Positions 1 to 7,607 of a DNA stretch of 14,284 nt are shown piece after piece (position 1 is the stretch's first letter; every line of letters starts with the position of its first letter). The notes below the pieces were generated by a model. The model ran no database searches and had not been told where the DNA came from. It saw only the letters and a list, made by a program, of their open reading frames with translations. Made by a program: the position numbers and the translations under genes. Origin of the DNA: Flavobacteriales bacterium UBA6049 (GTDB lineage: Bacteria > Bacteroidota > Bacteroidia > Flavobacteriales_G > Salibacteraceae); contig DIYR01000122.1 in assembly GCA_002429085.1 (NCBI GenBank), positions 1 through 14,284 of the forward strand, given 5' to 3'.

Positions 1-165
1 AAAAACCTAACCCTAAAACCCATTTAGCCTATGAGTACATTAATAACGATGTGTGTTTTCCTTTTGTTGCCCTATCTTTTAATAAAAAGAGGTATTTAAT
101 GATTACAAATGCGGATAGCTAAGACATCGAGGAGTGAACCATTCAGTATTAACATAGATATAGCC

Positions 166-195
166 AAATAAAAAGCCCCTGATTTCTCAGAGGCT
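166..195 (-). terminator. Rho-independent terminator after pepD
   Basis: Read on the minus strand, a 9-bp stem (AGCCTCTGA pairing with TCAGGGGCT, one G-U pair) closes a GAAA tetraloop and is followed directly by TTTTATTT. It lies 8 nt past the pepD stop codon, where a terminator ending the leftward PLP enzyme-pepD transcript would be expected. The other strand has only a short T-run after the stem, so activity in the rightward direction would be weaker. Confidence 0.85.
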
Positions 196-203
196 CTTTT
201 GGT

Positions 204-1676
204 TTATTGTTGAGCGTCCATCTCCGTTTTGGTTGGTATACGCTTGAGAGTTTCTAAGGTATATTTCCAGAATTTTTGAACGGAAGCAATATTTACGCGC
301 TCATCAGGTGAATGTGCTCCACGAATGGTTGGACCATATGAAATCATTTGCATTTGCGGATAGTGCTTTCCTATAATTCCACATTCTAATCCAGCATGAC
401 AAACGTTTACATCTGGTTCACCTTCGAATAATTCACGGTACAAATCTGCCATTACTCTAATAATTGGAGCTTCTGGTTTTGGTTCCCACCCAGGGTAATC
501 TCCTGTATGTTCTACTAAACCACCAGCCAATTCAAATGAAGTACGCATGGCGTTTGCAATATCTTGTTTAGATGATTCTACAGAACTACGCTGCAAGGTC
601 AGCACTTCTATTTTACCATCTTCTATCAATACACGAGCAAGGTTCGATGAAGTTTCTACCAATCCAGGTACATCTGGACTCATACGATAGACACCATTTG
701 GTAGAGCATACAAACTATTGATAAGCTTCACTTGTAACTCTTCGGGCATTACCTTTTCTGGCGCATCAACTTTCGTCAATTCGATGCTCAAATTGGTTTC
801 TAGTTTGGCATATTCCGTTTTAATATCGTTTGCAATAGCAGAAACATGAGCTTCAAACCCTGCAACATCCTGAACAGAAACAACCGCTTTTGCTTCGCGT
901 GGAATGGCATTACGTAACCCACCGCCATCAATTTTAGTAATGGCAACACCAAATTGAGCATTGGTATGATATAAAATTCTAGTTAAGAATTTATTGGCGT
1001 TTCCTAAGCCCTTAATGATATCCATACCGCTATGACCACCATTTAATCCTTTTACTGTGAGTAACATTCCTGTGCCATTAGGAAGTGCTGCTTCAGGTGT
1101 ATAATTCCAGTATGCACTGGTATCAACTCCGCCAGCACAACCAATGGTTAATTCATGGTCTTCTTCGGTATCCATGTTTAACATGATTCTACCAGACAAG
1201 AACCCTGGTTGCAAGTTCAAAGCACCAGTCATTCCTGTTTCTTCATCAATAGTGAAGATCGCTTCAATGGCTGGGTGGGGAATATCGGTAGAAGAGAGGA
1301 TAGCCATTGCTGCTGCCACACCCATACCGTTGTCTGCCCCAAGTGTAGTTCCTTTGGCTTTAACCCATTCACCATCAATGAATGATTGAATTCCTTGAGT
1401 TAGGAAATCAAAATCAGTATCGTTGTTTTTTTGATGAACCATATCAATGTGACCTTGAATCACAACAGTTTCTCGGTCTTCCATCCCAACTGTAGCGGGC
1501 TTTGTAATCAATACATTTCCAACTTTATCTACAGTTGTAGGTAAACCAAGCCCTTCACCAAAAGACTTCATAAATGCAATTACCTTCTCTTCTTTCTTAG
1601 AGGGACGAGGCACTGCGTTTAGATCTTCAAAATGATTCCAAACTACAGATGGTTCTAAGTCGCGTACATTTGCCAT
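204..1676 (-). CDS. pepD: Aminoacyl-histidine dipeptidase (Xaa-His dipeptidase, M20C)
   Basis: This is a cytosolic, metal-dependent dipeptidase that hydrolyses Xaa-His and a range of other dipeptides; the E. coli homologue also cleaves Cys-Gly. At 490 aa it has the usual PepD length. The di-zinc site is visible: GHIDMVH (His76, Asp78), bridging Asp115 in LGADNGMGV, the catalytic/metal Glu pair 145-146 in FTIDEETG, Asp169 in LNMDTEED, and C-terminal His455 in RGAHSPDERV. The M20 lid region lies between about residues 205 and 390, and CHAGLECG is also typical of this subfamily. The start is supported by an N-terminus that aligns with PepD (VRDLEPSVVWNHFEDL, then PRPSKKEEK). No signal peptide is present. 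The gene follows the PLP enzyme gene by 29 nt on the same strand and is closed by a terminator, so it is probably the last gene of that transcript. Confidence 0.95.
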   Translation of the reverse strand: MANVRDLEPSVVWNHFEDLNAVPRPSKKEEKVIAFMKSFGEGLGLPTTVDKVGNVLITKPATVGMEDRETVVIQGHIDMVHQKNNDTDFDFLTQGIQSFIDGEWVKAKGTTLGADNGMGVAAAMAILSSTDIPHPAIEAIFTIDEETGMTGALNLQPGFLSGRIMLNMDTEEDHELTIGCAGGVDTSAYWNYTPEAALPNGTGMLLTVKGLNGGHSGMDIIKGLGNANKFLTRILYHTNAQFGVAITKIDGGGLRNAIPREAKAVVSVQDVAGFEAHVSAIANDIKTEYAKLETNLSIELTKVDAPEKVMPEELQVKLINSLYALPNGVYRMSPDVPGLVETSSNLARVLIEDGKIEVLTLQRSSVESSKQDIANAMRTSFELAGGLVEHTGDYPGWEPKPEAPIIRVMADLYRELFEGEPDVNVCHAGLECGIIGKHYPQMQMISYGPTIRGAHSPDERVNIASVQKFWKYTLETLKRIPTKTEMDAQQ

Positions 1677-1705
1677 AAATCTCGTTTTTAGTGTCGTTTT
1701 CGAAG

Positions 1706-2911
1706 TTACACTAAGTTGATCTTTTTGAACTGCTCTAACATGATGTTTCCAGTTCTTTCTATATCCATGTCAAGTCCAACACTCATACGAATAAGTCCTT
1801 CGCTCATGCCCATTTCATCTCTTTCACCTTCAGGAATCTCAGAAGATGTACTGCTACCAGGGGCACTGAATAGTGTTTTATAAAACCCTAAACTTACTGC
1901 TAGGTAACCAACATTTGCATTTTGCATATGTTCCATTACTTTATAAGCGTTTTCTTTAGAGCCAGTGTCAATCAACAACATACCACCAAAACCATACACT
2001 TCGTTCATCATAGATTTCATGAGCTCATGTTGTGGATGATCTGGTAACCCTGGATACTTTACTTTTAATCCAGCAGCTTGGAATGTGTGTGCAAGATGCA
2101 TCGCATTTTTACTGTGTTGCATGATACGTAGGTGTAAAGAACGCAGATTCTTTAAGATACTAGAAGAACGCAGACTATCTAATACTGGTCCTAATAACAT
2201 GGCAGATCCAGTATTTACATCCATTAGTTTTCCAATGAATTCTTTTGATGAACAAACACATCCTGCAGTAGTGTCGTTCGTTCCATTGATGAATTTAGTT
2301 AATGAGTGAGCCACAACATCAGCACCCAATGCGTTTGGAGAGAAAATCATTGGTGTAAAGGTGTTGTCTACAACCAAGGTGATGTTATTCTCTTTTGCCA
2401 ATTTGCTAAGTGCCGGTAAATCTGCAACCTCTAGCAATGGATTACTTAAGGCCTCACAGTAAATAACTTTTGTGTTTTCATTGATGGCATTCTTTACAGA
2501 TTCCAAATTGGTGATGTTCACAAACTTGGTATTCACGTTGAATTTAGGAGCGTAGTTTTTTAAGAAAGCATACGTGCCACCATAAATGGTGTGACTTGCT
2601 ACAATTTCATCTCCAGATGCACATAACTCCATGAGGGTAGAGGTTATTGCACCCATTCCAGATCCCATTACTTGAGCAGTTTCTGTACCTTCCATTTGAG
2701 CTAAGGCATCTGCTAAGTATTTATTCATTGGATTCCAATGACGAGAATACAAATAACAACCTTCGATTTCGTGTTCGAAGATTTCTTCCATTCTACCTGC
2801 CTCTAAGAAAGTGTAGGTAGCACTGTCTGTAATACTGGGGTTTACTCCTCCGAATTCACCAAAGTATTGGATGTCTTGAATATTTGTAGCTGGATCAAAT
2901 TTTTCGCTCAT
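1706..2911 (-). CDS. Cys/Met metabolism PLP-dependent lyase/transferase-like enzyme
   Basis: This is a 401-aa fold-type I PLP enzyme of the Cys/Met metabolism family (cystathionine gamma-synthase/beta-lyase, methionine gamma-lyase, O-acetylhomoserine sulfhydrylase). The internal aldimine Lys206 lies in AHSLTKFINGTND. Asp182 in VVDNTF would contact the pyridine nitrogen, the SGMGAI loop (84-89) the phosphate, Tyr110 in IYGGTYAF would stack on the ring, and YSR (55-57) would contact the phosphate of the neighbouring subunit. The end (LIRMSVGLDM) matches the family substrate-carboxylate Arg region. Where methionine gamma-lyases have Cys in the YGC motif this protein has Gly, so I would not name it a Met lyase. 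The N-terminus departs from the usual pattern: YSRHWNPM replaces YSR-x-x-NPT. Reaction and substrate therefore stay open. A one-mismatch -7 element (CATATTTG, minus strand of 2934-2941) lies 22 nt before the start, without a well-spaced -33 box. Confidence 0.85.
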   Translation of the reverse strand: MSEKFDPATNIQDIQYFGEFGGVNPSITDSATYTFLEAGRMEEIFEHEIEGCYLYSRHWNPMNKYLADALAQMEGTETAQVMGSGMGAITSTLMELCASGDEIVASHTIYGGTYAFLKNYAPKFNVNTKFVNITNLESVKNAINENTKVIYCEALSNPLLEVADLPALSKLAKENNITLVVDNTFTPMIFSPNALGADVVAHSLTKFINGTNDTTAGCVCSSKEFIGKLMDVNTGSAMLLGPVLDSLRSSSILKNLRSLHLRIMQHSKNAMHLAHTFQAAGLKVKYPGLPDHPQHELMKSMMNEVYGFGGMLLIDTGSKENAYKVMEHMQNANVGYLAVSLGFYKTLFSAPGSSTSSEIPEGERDEMGMSEGLIRMSVGLDMDIERTGNIMLEQFKKINLV

Positions 2912-2977
2912 GTTATCTCGATTTCTTAGCGAGCAAATATGAGCTTTCTAGCACAAAATTCGAGTGATGAAAATCAG

Positions 2978-3673
2978 TTATTCTATTACTTCTAGCTTGA
3001 ATCCAACACCATGAACATTGGTGATGGTAATTCTAGGATCGGGCTTAAGATATTTACGCAATTTGGTAATGAATACGTCCATACTTCTGCCTAAGAAGTA
3101 GTCGTCATCTCCCCAAACTATTCTGAGTGCTACATCTCTTTCTAACACTTCGTTTTCGTGCAAGCAAAGAAGTCGTAATAACTCTGATTCTTTCTTGGTT
3201 AGTTTATGCGATTCATTATCGTATTGTAGGGTAAGATTTTTACTATCGAACGTGATGTTTCCTAGAGTAAATACTTCTTTGGTTTGTTGCTCACTTGCGA
3301 ATTTGGTGCGCTTCAACATGTTGTCGATACGAATGCACAATTCATCCATATCAAACGGCTTAGTGATGTAATCATCAGCCCCAATGCTCAATCCTTCTAT
3401 ACGGTCGTTTTGTAACCCTTTAGCAGTTAAGAAAAAGATAGGAACTTCTGAGTTGTGTTTTCGTATATCCCGGGCAAGCTCAAAACCATCTTTTTTGGGC
3501 ATCATGACATCAAAAATGCATAGGTCGAATTTTCCTGCTTGAAAAGCTTCGTAACCTGCTTGTCCGTCTTTCGCCCAAGTAACATGGTAACCATGTTCCG
3601 TTAAACCATCTTGAGTGATGAATCCTAGATTTTCATCGTCTTCTACTAGGAGAATAGAAATGTATGTATCCAT
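2978..3673 (-). CDS. OmpR/PhoB-family response regulator (RprY-like)
   Basis: This 231-aa cytosolic transcription factor has a receiver domain (about 5-120) and a winged-helix DNA-binding domain (about 133-231). In the receiver, acidic Asp12/Asp13 (VEDDENL), phospho-acceptor Asp55 (IFDVMMPKKDG), Thr83 (FLTAKG) and Lys105 (YITKPFD) are all present, so it should be phosphorylatable. The C-terminal half has the OmpR pattern: LTKKESELLRLL, then a recognition-helix region SMDVFITKLRKYL and the wing NVHGVGFKLEV. It begins 2 nt after the stop of the histidine kinase gene, so the two are surely co-transcribed and form a cognate pair. Architecture and order resemble Bacteroides RprX/RprY. I cannot assign target genes. 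No terminator is seen before the PLP enzyme gene 66 nt downstream. Confidence 0.93.
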   Translation of the reverse strand: MDTYISILLVEDDENLGFITQDGLTEHGYHVTWAKDGQAGYEAFQAGKFDLCIFDVMMPKKDGFELARDIRKHNSEVPIFFLTAKGLQNDRIEGLSIGADDYITKPFDMDELCIRIDNMLKRTKFASEQQTKEVFTLGNITFDSKNLTLQYDNESHKLTKKESELLRLLCLHENEVLERDVALRIVWGDDDYFLGRSMDVFITKLRKYLKPDPRITITNVHGVGFKLEVIE

Positions 3674-3675
3674 AA

Positions 3676-4944
3676 TTATAAGAGAGGTAATCGAATGGTA
3701 AAGGTGCTTCCTTTTTCAGTGTCATTAGACGTAACACTGATTTTTCCTCCATGCTGCTCAATCATCACTTTCACATAGTTCAGGCCAATTCCAAAGCCTT
3801 TTACATCATGCACGTTTCCTTTTGGCACTCGATAGAATTTATCAAATATCTGTTTTTGTTCGTTAGGATCAATACCAATTCCGTTGTCTTTGATATTGAT
3901 AATCAAATTAGACCCTTGGTTACTAGTAGAAATGTTGATATGAGGAGCTTCATCAGAATATTTAATGGCATTATCTACGAGGTTATTTAAAATGTTAGTG
4001 AGGTGAACCTCATCACCTTTTACAGTACAATCCTCTGCTACAAGATTTAGGGAAATATCACCTGACTTGGCCTCTACATTCAACTTGAACGTGTCTGATA
4101 CTTTTTCAATAATTTGATGGATATCTAGTTGGTTAGTTCTGAGGTTTATTTGCTCTTTCTCGATGGTTGCAATCTGGAGAATTCGTTCTACCTGAAGTTG
4201 TAGCCGTTTGTTTTCTTGGTTGATGATTTTAGCATAGTTTTTTAATCTATCTGGTTGATTCACAATTGAGTCTTTCAACAATACTTCACTAGACAACCCG
4301 ATGGTGCTAATAGGCGTTTTAAACTCGTGAGTCATATTATTGATGAAATCTGTTTTGACTTCAGATAGTTTTCGCTGCTTTAGAATTACAGAGATTACAT
4401 AATAGAAGAATGCAACAACTACAATTAGGTAGATCGATGAGTAAATCCAAAAGTTCAATCTACCAGCAACACTTGCAGCTCTATTTGGAAAGAATACACT
4501 GAAGTGGTGATTGTCTTTTCCCCAGTGAATTACAGGATGATCTATGTCTGCAGAAGATCGCTCTTGAGTGTGTACTTCTCGTGTGTATACAATACTGTCT
4601 GTAAAGCAGTCGTGAACACTGTATTGAAAGGGTTCGTTGATTTCTAGTTTTTGGAACTCTGTTTTTAGCAAAGACTCCAAGTAGAATGGGTGTAGCGTAT
4701 CAATAATATTTACTGTATAAACATAAGGGCCAACTTGCTCAATAGGATCATAAATAGGAGTTGAATCCGAAGCATTTTCAGCAATTATTCCAACTACGTT
4801 GAGCAGAGCAGAGGTAACATCATAATTGAATTGTTTCTCTTCAATTTGATAAGCTTTCTGTACCCAAGTGACTTGCACATATACCAACACTAACAGTAAC
4901 ACAGAGGCTACACCAATCAACACACGTATTGCAGATCTCTTCAT
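3676..4944 (-). CDS. Membrane sensor histidine kinase (RprX-like)
   Basis: This 422-aa inner-membrane kinase is the partner of the response regulator encoded 2 nt downstream. TM1 is about residues 8-28. A periplasmic sensor segment of about 135 residues has no domain I recognise. TM2 is about 166-188. No HAMP domain follows: the HisKA helix starts almost at once, with phospho-accepting His206 in NNMTHEFKTPIS. The HATPase domain is complete, with N box (NNLVDNAIKYS), G1 (IKDNGIGID), F box (IFDKFYR) and G2 (GFGIGLNYVK). It should therefore be an active kinase. The start ATG is followed by KR and then TM1, as expected for an N-in anchor. The 84-nt gap upstream has a T-rich run on the coding strand but no convincing hairpin, so read-through from the DUF4199-like gene is possible. 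Confidence 0.93.
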   Translation of the reverse strand: MKRSAIRVLIGVASVLLLVLVYVQVTWVQKAYQIEEKQFNYDVTSALLNVVGIIAENASDSTPIYDPIEQVGPYVYTVNIIDTLHPFYLESLLKTEFQKLEINEPFQYSVHDCFTDSIVYTREVHTQERSSADIDHPVIHWGKDNHHFSVFFPNRAASVAGRLNFWIYSSIYLIVVVAFFYYVISVILKQRKLSEVKTDFINNMTHEFKTPISTIGLSSEVLLKDSIVNQPDRLKNYAKIINQENKRLQLQVERILQIATIEKEQINLRTNQLDIHQIIEKVSDTFKLNVEAKSGDISLNLVAEDCTVKGDEVHLTNILNNLVDNAIKYSDEAPHINISTSNQGSNLIINIKDNGIGIDPNEQKQIFDKFYRVPKGNVHDVKGFGIGLNYVKVMIEQHGGKISVTSNDTEKGSTFTIRLPLL

Positions 4945-5028
4945 TTAGAACAATTAAAAAGAATATTGATCACAAAAGCTAAAAAAGGCAAGCAGAATAA
5001 CAGGCTGGTAACAAAATAGATGAAAGAA

Positions 5029-5580
5029 CTAATCAGCTATAAAGTGTGGGAATTTTCTGGCAATAACAGTTAATAGAAAACTATAAACAGCGGTCATAAT
5101 GATTAACCCAAATAGTGTAAACGTTGCCCAATTCAATGGTGCAAAAACAAATTCTGTGAATGTTTCGAAGTTTGTTAGAATTTGTTCTGCTTGATCAGCA
5201 GGTGTATTGTTAATGGCAAATTGCTCTGCATATTCAGCTTTTCTCTCGGCAACCATTTTTGGGAAGATAGATGGGTTGATAAACTGATAAAAGACATACA
5301 TAAACGCGCTGTACAATAGAGAAACTATTGCCGCAGGCCTCATAGCGGCTCTAATTTCCATGATGAAAACCAAATCGCTTATTTGTTCTCCTGGAGATTC
5401 TTTAATCAACAATCGTTGAGCTCTTATTCCAAGATAGGATGCTACTAATACACCAAGGGTAACTGGAAATAACCGTGTGATATCTTCTATGCCAAACGTA
5501 TCGAGCAACAGTCTTATGACTATTAAGATCAACGTAATGTAAATAGCTATACTAGTACCGGAACGAAGAATTTTTTGCAT
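5029..5580 (-). CDS. DUF4199-like four-TM membrane protein
   Basis: This 183-aa integral membrane protein has four predicted TM segments (about 11-29, 37-54, 83-101, 150-172) and a hydrophilic loop of about 45 residues between TM3 and TM4 (PKMVAERKAEYAEQF onward, rich in E/Q/A). Layout, size and the long loop with an NFETF-type stretch resemble DUF4199 proteins, a Bacteroidota family of unknown function. Assignment is from overall pattern, not a defining motif. It lies between a 7-TM protein gene (28 nt upstream) and the sensor kinase gene (84 nt downstream), all leftward. A perfect -7 element sits 4 nt before its ATG. I cannot give it a function; a role near the membrane sensor kinase is guesswork from position. 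Confidence 0.75.
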   Translation of the reverse strand: MQKILRSGTSIAIYITLILIVIRLLLDTFGIEDITRLFPVTLGVLVASYLGIRAQRLLIKESPGEQISDLVFIMEIRAAMRPAAIVSLLYSAFMYVFYQFINPSIFPKMVAERKAEYAEQFAINNTPADQAEQILTNFETFTEFVFAPLNWATFTLFGLIIMTAVYSFLLTVIARKFPHFIAD

Positions 5581-5584
5581 GGCG

Positions 5585-5592
5585 CAAATCTA
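5585..5592 (-). promoter_or_regulatory. Candidate -7 element before the DUF4199-like gene
   Basis: The minus strand reads TAGATTTG, an exact match to the Bacteroidota -7 consensus TAnnTTTG, and is followed by CGCC and then the ATG. No clear TTG-type -33 box is found 17-23 nt upstream, so this is a half-promoter match only. If used, transcription would start at or next to the start codon. Confidence 0.3.
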
Positions 5593-5607
5593 GTCTGAAG
5601 TAGTTGA

Positions 5608-6417
5608 CTAAAGCTTATTTACCCTTCTGTTATTTTGAATTTCTTCTAAATGAGAACTAAGCTTGTACATCCTATACTTCTTGATGTTAATCTGTTCTTT
5701 TCCAGCTTGAAAAATGAAAATAGTGGCTATTGATTGGAACAAGTTTATAAACATAATGACGAAAGGATCTTTCAGTTGAAAGAATTGAGCGCAGAAACTA
5801 ATCAGGAATATAGAAGCCATACTAAAGTAAATTCGCTTCATCAACAGTTCGTTCTTTTGCTCATAAGACCCATAGAACTTACCATAGCTCCTTTGTTGCA
5901 ATTGAATGGTTTGGGTAAGAAAATAGAAATAAACGATCCATTGAAATAGTAATAGAGGAGAACCTAGAATGAATATAATGATTTTATAGGCGCTCCGTTC
6001 AAACGAAGCATCGTCTTCAAATCGGTGGTTCAACACTTCTATATAAGTTTCTGAGTCAACTACAAAGCTCAAAACAAACACAACAAGTGAAACAAAAATA
6101 CCTGGAGCTAAGTGCTTTATGAATAGACGATTAAATGCATAGTCATTCGAACGAAGAGAATGAAAATACCTGTATAGTAATGGAGCTAATGAAAACCATG
6201 CAAAAGATCCGAAAACAAATGTTGGAATCTCTATGCGTTTTAAGTGCATAGCCGCAACCAAGTCGTAACCAAACTTGTATGACAAGATCAGTAATATGAT
6301 CGCAAACACATTTCTTGAAACACCCCTATTTCTATTGCTTAAAATAGTGAGTGCCCCAATTGAGGAGACAGCTAGTGGCAAGAGGTACGAAATAATACTA
6401 AGTGTCTCTGACTTCAC
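5608..6417 (-). CDS. Seven-TM membrane protein, GTG start, unknown function
   Basis: This is a 269-aa membrane protein with seven likely TM segments (about 5-26, 37-57, 66-85, 102-120, 146-171, 196-215, 218-240) and a short basic cytosolic tail ending NNRRVNKL. The start codon is GTG; no in-frame ATG occurs before residue 57, and TM1 begins right after MKSET, so the GTG start is well supported. The topology and the charged loop before TM5 recall the N-terminal 7-TM module of Bacteroidota membrane-bound AraC-type regulators, but here the frame ends shortly after TM7 with no helix-turn-helix. It could be a stand-alone sensor or a remnant of such a regulator. It is the first gene of the leftward block and precedes the DUF4199-like gene by 27 nt. 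Function is unknown. Confidence 0.8.
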   Translation of the reverse strand: MKSETLSIISYLLPLAVSSIGALTILSNRNRGVSRNVFAIILLILSYKFGYDLVAAMHLKRIEIPTFVFGSFAWFSLAPLLYRYFHSLRSNDYAFNRLFIKHLAPGIFVSLVVFVLSFVVDSETYIEVLNHRFEDDASFERSAYKIIIFILGSPLLLFQWIVYFYFLTQTIQLQQRSYGKFYGSYEQKNELLMKRIYFSMASIFLISFCAQFFQLKDPFVIMFINLFQSIATIFIFQAGKEQINIKKYRMYKLSSHLEEIQNNRRVNKL

Positions 6418-6422
6418 GCCAA

Positions 6423-6430
6423 CAAAAATA
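6423..6430 (-). promoter_or_regulatory. Candidate -7 element before the 7-TM gene
   Basis: The minus strand reads TATTTTTG, an exact TAnnTTTG match, then TTGGC and the GTG start. It lies 4 nt past the T-tract of the trxB terminator, so a fresh promoter here makes sense. No clear TTG -33 box is seen; the upstream 20 nt are the terminator arm and its T-run. The position also supports the GTG start, because the predicted transcription start falls on it. Confidence 0.38.
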
Positions 6431-6434
6431 TTGT

Positions 6435-6469
6435 AAAAAAAACAGGAAAGCCATTAAGACTCTCCTGTT
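6435..6469 (-). terminator. Rho-independent terminator after trxB
   Basis: On the minus strand AACAGGAGAG pairs with CTTTCCTGTT (10 bp, one G-U pair) around a 9-nt loop. The 3' arm ends in TT and runs on into six further T residues, giving eight T in a row. It begins about 35 nt past the trxB stop codon and is well formed. It separates trxB from the 7-TM gene that follows on the same strand. Confidence 0.88.
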
Positions 6470-6503
6470 ATCAACAATGGTATGGTAATAGCTAATGTTA
6501 TGT

Positions 6504-7457
6504 CTATGCCAACCCTTTTTCTGCTAAATAGCGTTCAGCATCAAGTGCTGCCATACAACCAGTTCCAGCAGCTGTAATTGCTTGTCTGTATACATTGTCA
6601 GCAGCATCTCCACCTACAAATACGCCAGGTACATTTGTTTTTGCAGTTCCAGGAACAACATTGATATAGCCTGTTTCATCCATATCAATAAAGTCTTTAA
6701 AGATATCTGTGTTAGGCTTGTGCCCAATTGCAACAAAGAATCCAGTAGCTTCAATTTCAGATTCTTCGCCAGTTTTATTGTTTTTCACTTTTGCACCAGT
6801 CACACCTTCATCGCCTAAAACGTCTAGTGTTTCTGTATTCCAAAGCACTTCAATATTTTCAGTATCAAATACACGTTTTTGCATTGCTTTTGAAGCACGC
6901 ATTTCGTCTCTACGAACTAACATGTATACTTTTCTACAGAGCTTAGCAAGGTACGTAGCCTCTTCGGCAGCAGTATCTCCAGCACCAACTATTACTACAT
7001 CTTGACCTCTGTAGAAGAAACCATCACATACAGCACAAGCAGACACACCGCCACCGCTTAAACGTAAACGTTGTTCGTTTTCTAAGCCTAACCATTTTGC
7101 TGATGCTCCTGTAGAAATAATAACACTATCAGCAGTAATGGTCTTTTTACCACCGTCTACTTCAATTTTATGAACAGGCCCACTAAAATCAACCTTAGAA
7201 ATCCAACCTGTACGTACTTCCGTATCAAAGCGTACTGCTTGTTGACGAAGGTCTTCCATCATTTGAGGACCATCAATTCCTTTGGGGTAACCTGGGAAAT
7301 TGTCAACTTCAGTAGTAGTTGTAAGCTGTCCACCAGGTTCCATACCTGTATATAATACAGGGTTTAAATCAGCTCTTGCTGCATAAATTGCTGCTGTATA
7401 TCCTGCAGGTCCTGATCCAATAATCAGGCATTTTACGTGTTCTATTTCTTCTGACAT
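6504..7457 (-). CDS. trxB: Thioredoxin-disulfide reductase
   Basis: This cytosolic flavoenzyme passes electrons from NADPH through FAD and a redox disulfide to thioredoxin. It has 317 aa from the chosen start, typical of low-Mr bacterial TrxB. The FAD Rossmann motif is GSGPAGYTAAIYAARA (14-29). The catalytic disulfide is CAVC (Cys141, Cys144) followed by DGFFYRGQDV. The NADPH motif is VGAGDTAAEEATYL, with VRRDEMRASK as the phosphate-binding basic stretch. The second FAD motif is GVFVGGDAAD with the C-terminal YRQAITAAGTGCMAALDA. The frame is open for 19 further codons to an upstream ATG (7514), but those residues do not fit TrxB and would overlap the promoter element at 7486-7493. The ATG at 7457 is therefore preferred. 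The gene is monocistronic: a terminator follows and a divergent gene precedes it. Confidence 0.96.
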   Translation of the reverse strand: MSEEIEHVKCLIIGSGPAGYTAAIYAARADLNPVLYTGMEPGGQLTTTTEVDNFPGYPKGIDGPQMMEDLRQQAVRFDTEVRTGWISKVDFSGPVHKIEVDGGKKTITADSVIISTGASAKWLGLENEQRLRLSGGGVSACAVCDGFFYRGQDVVIVGAGDTAAEEATYLAKLCRKVYMLVRRDEMRASKAMQKRVFDTENIEVLWNTETLDVLGDEGVTGAKVKNNKTGEESEIEATGFFVAIGHKPNTDIFKDFIDMDETGYINVVPGTAKTNVPGVFVGGDAADNVYRQAITAAGTGCMAALDAERYLAEKGLA

Positions 7458-7485
7458 ATTCAGTATGTTTTTGATTTGTGCTTCG

Positions 7486-7493
7486 CAAAAGTA
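7486..7493 (-). promoter_or_regulatory. Candidate -7 element of the trxB promoter
   Basis: The minus strand reads TACTTTTG, an exact TAnnTTTG match, 28 nt before the trxB ATG at 7457. This would give an ordinary leader of about 20-25 nt. The nearest TTG trinucleotides upstream are about 10 and 26 nt away, outside the usual 17-23 spacing, so the -33 part is not well matched. Confidence 0.4.
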
Positions 7494-7585
7494 GGACTCC
7501 AACCAAGCAGCCATTGTAACAAGGATTACAATTTTACAATAATCTCATTAGGGATTTTTATAGGGACTTCAGGTTTTCAACATTC

Positions 7586-7600
7586 TTGCTTGGAAAGCAA
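7586..7600. repeat. Short inverted repeat beside the WG-gene promoter
   Basis: TTGCTT-GGA-AAGCAA is a perfect 6-bp inverted repeat with a 3-nt centre. It ends 7 nt before the candidate -33 TTTG of the rightward promoter. It could be an operator for a dimeric regulator, or chance. Nothing else in the 186-nt divergent region stands out. Confidence 0.3.
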
Positions 7601-7607
7601 ACATTGG

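Noticed and set aside
1..20. CCTAACCCTAAAACCC resembles a telomere-type repeat
   Set aside because: There is less than two full units of repeat and the genome is clearly bacterial; it is coincidental.
71..92. AT-rich imperfect hairpin CCTATCTTTT / AAAAAGAGG
   Set aside because: The stem is mostly A-T with a 2-nt bulge, lacks a T-tract, and serves no visible gene; the rest of 1-165 shows nothing else.
31..99. Rightward 22-codon hydrophobic reading frame (MSTLITMC...) at the left edge
   Set aside because: It is very short and has no promoter or ribosome site I can point to. AT-rich DNA yields such frames by chance.
6709..7005. 98-codon open frame opposite trxB
   Set aside because: It is a Ser/Thr-rich composition shadow of the trxB codons, with no family resemblance.
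7458..7514. Upstream extension of trxB to an ATG at 7514
   Set aside because: The extra 19 residues do not match TrxB N-termini and cover a good -7 promoter element; MSEEIEHVKC is the natural start.
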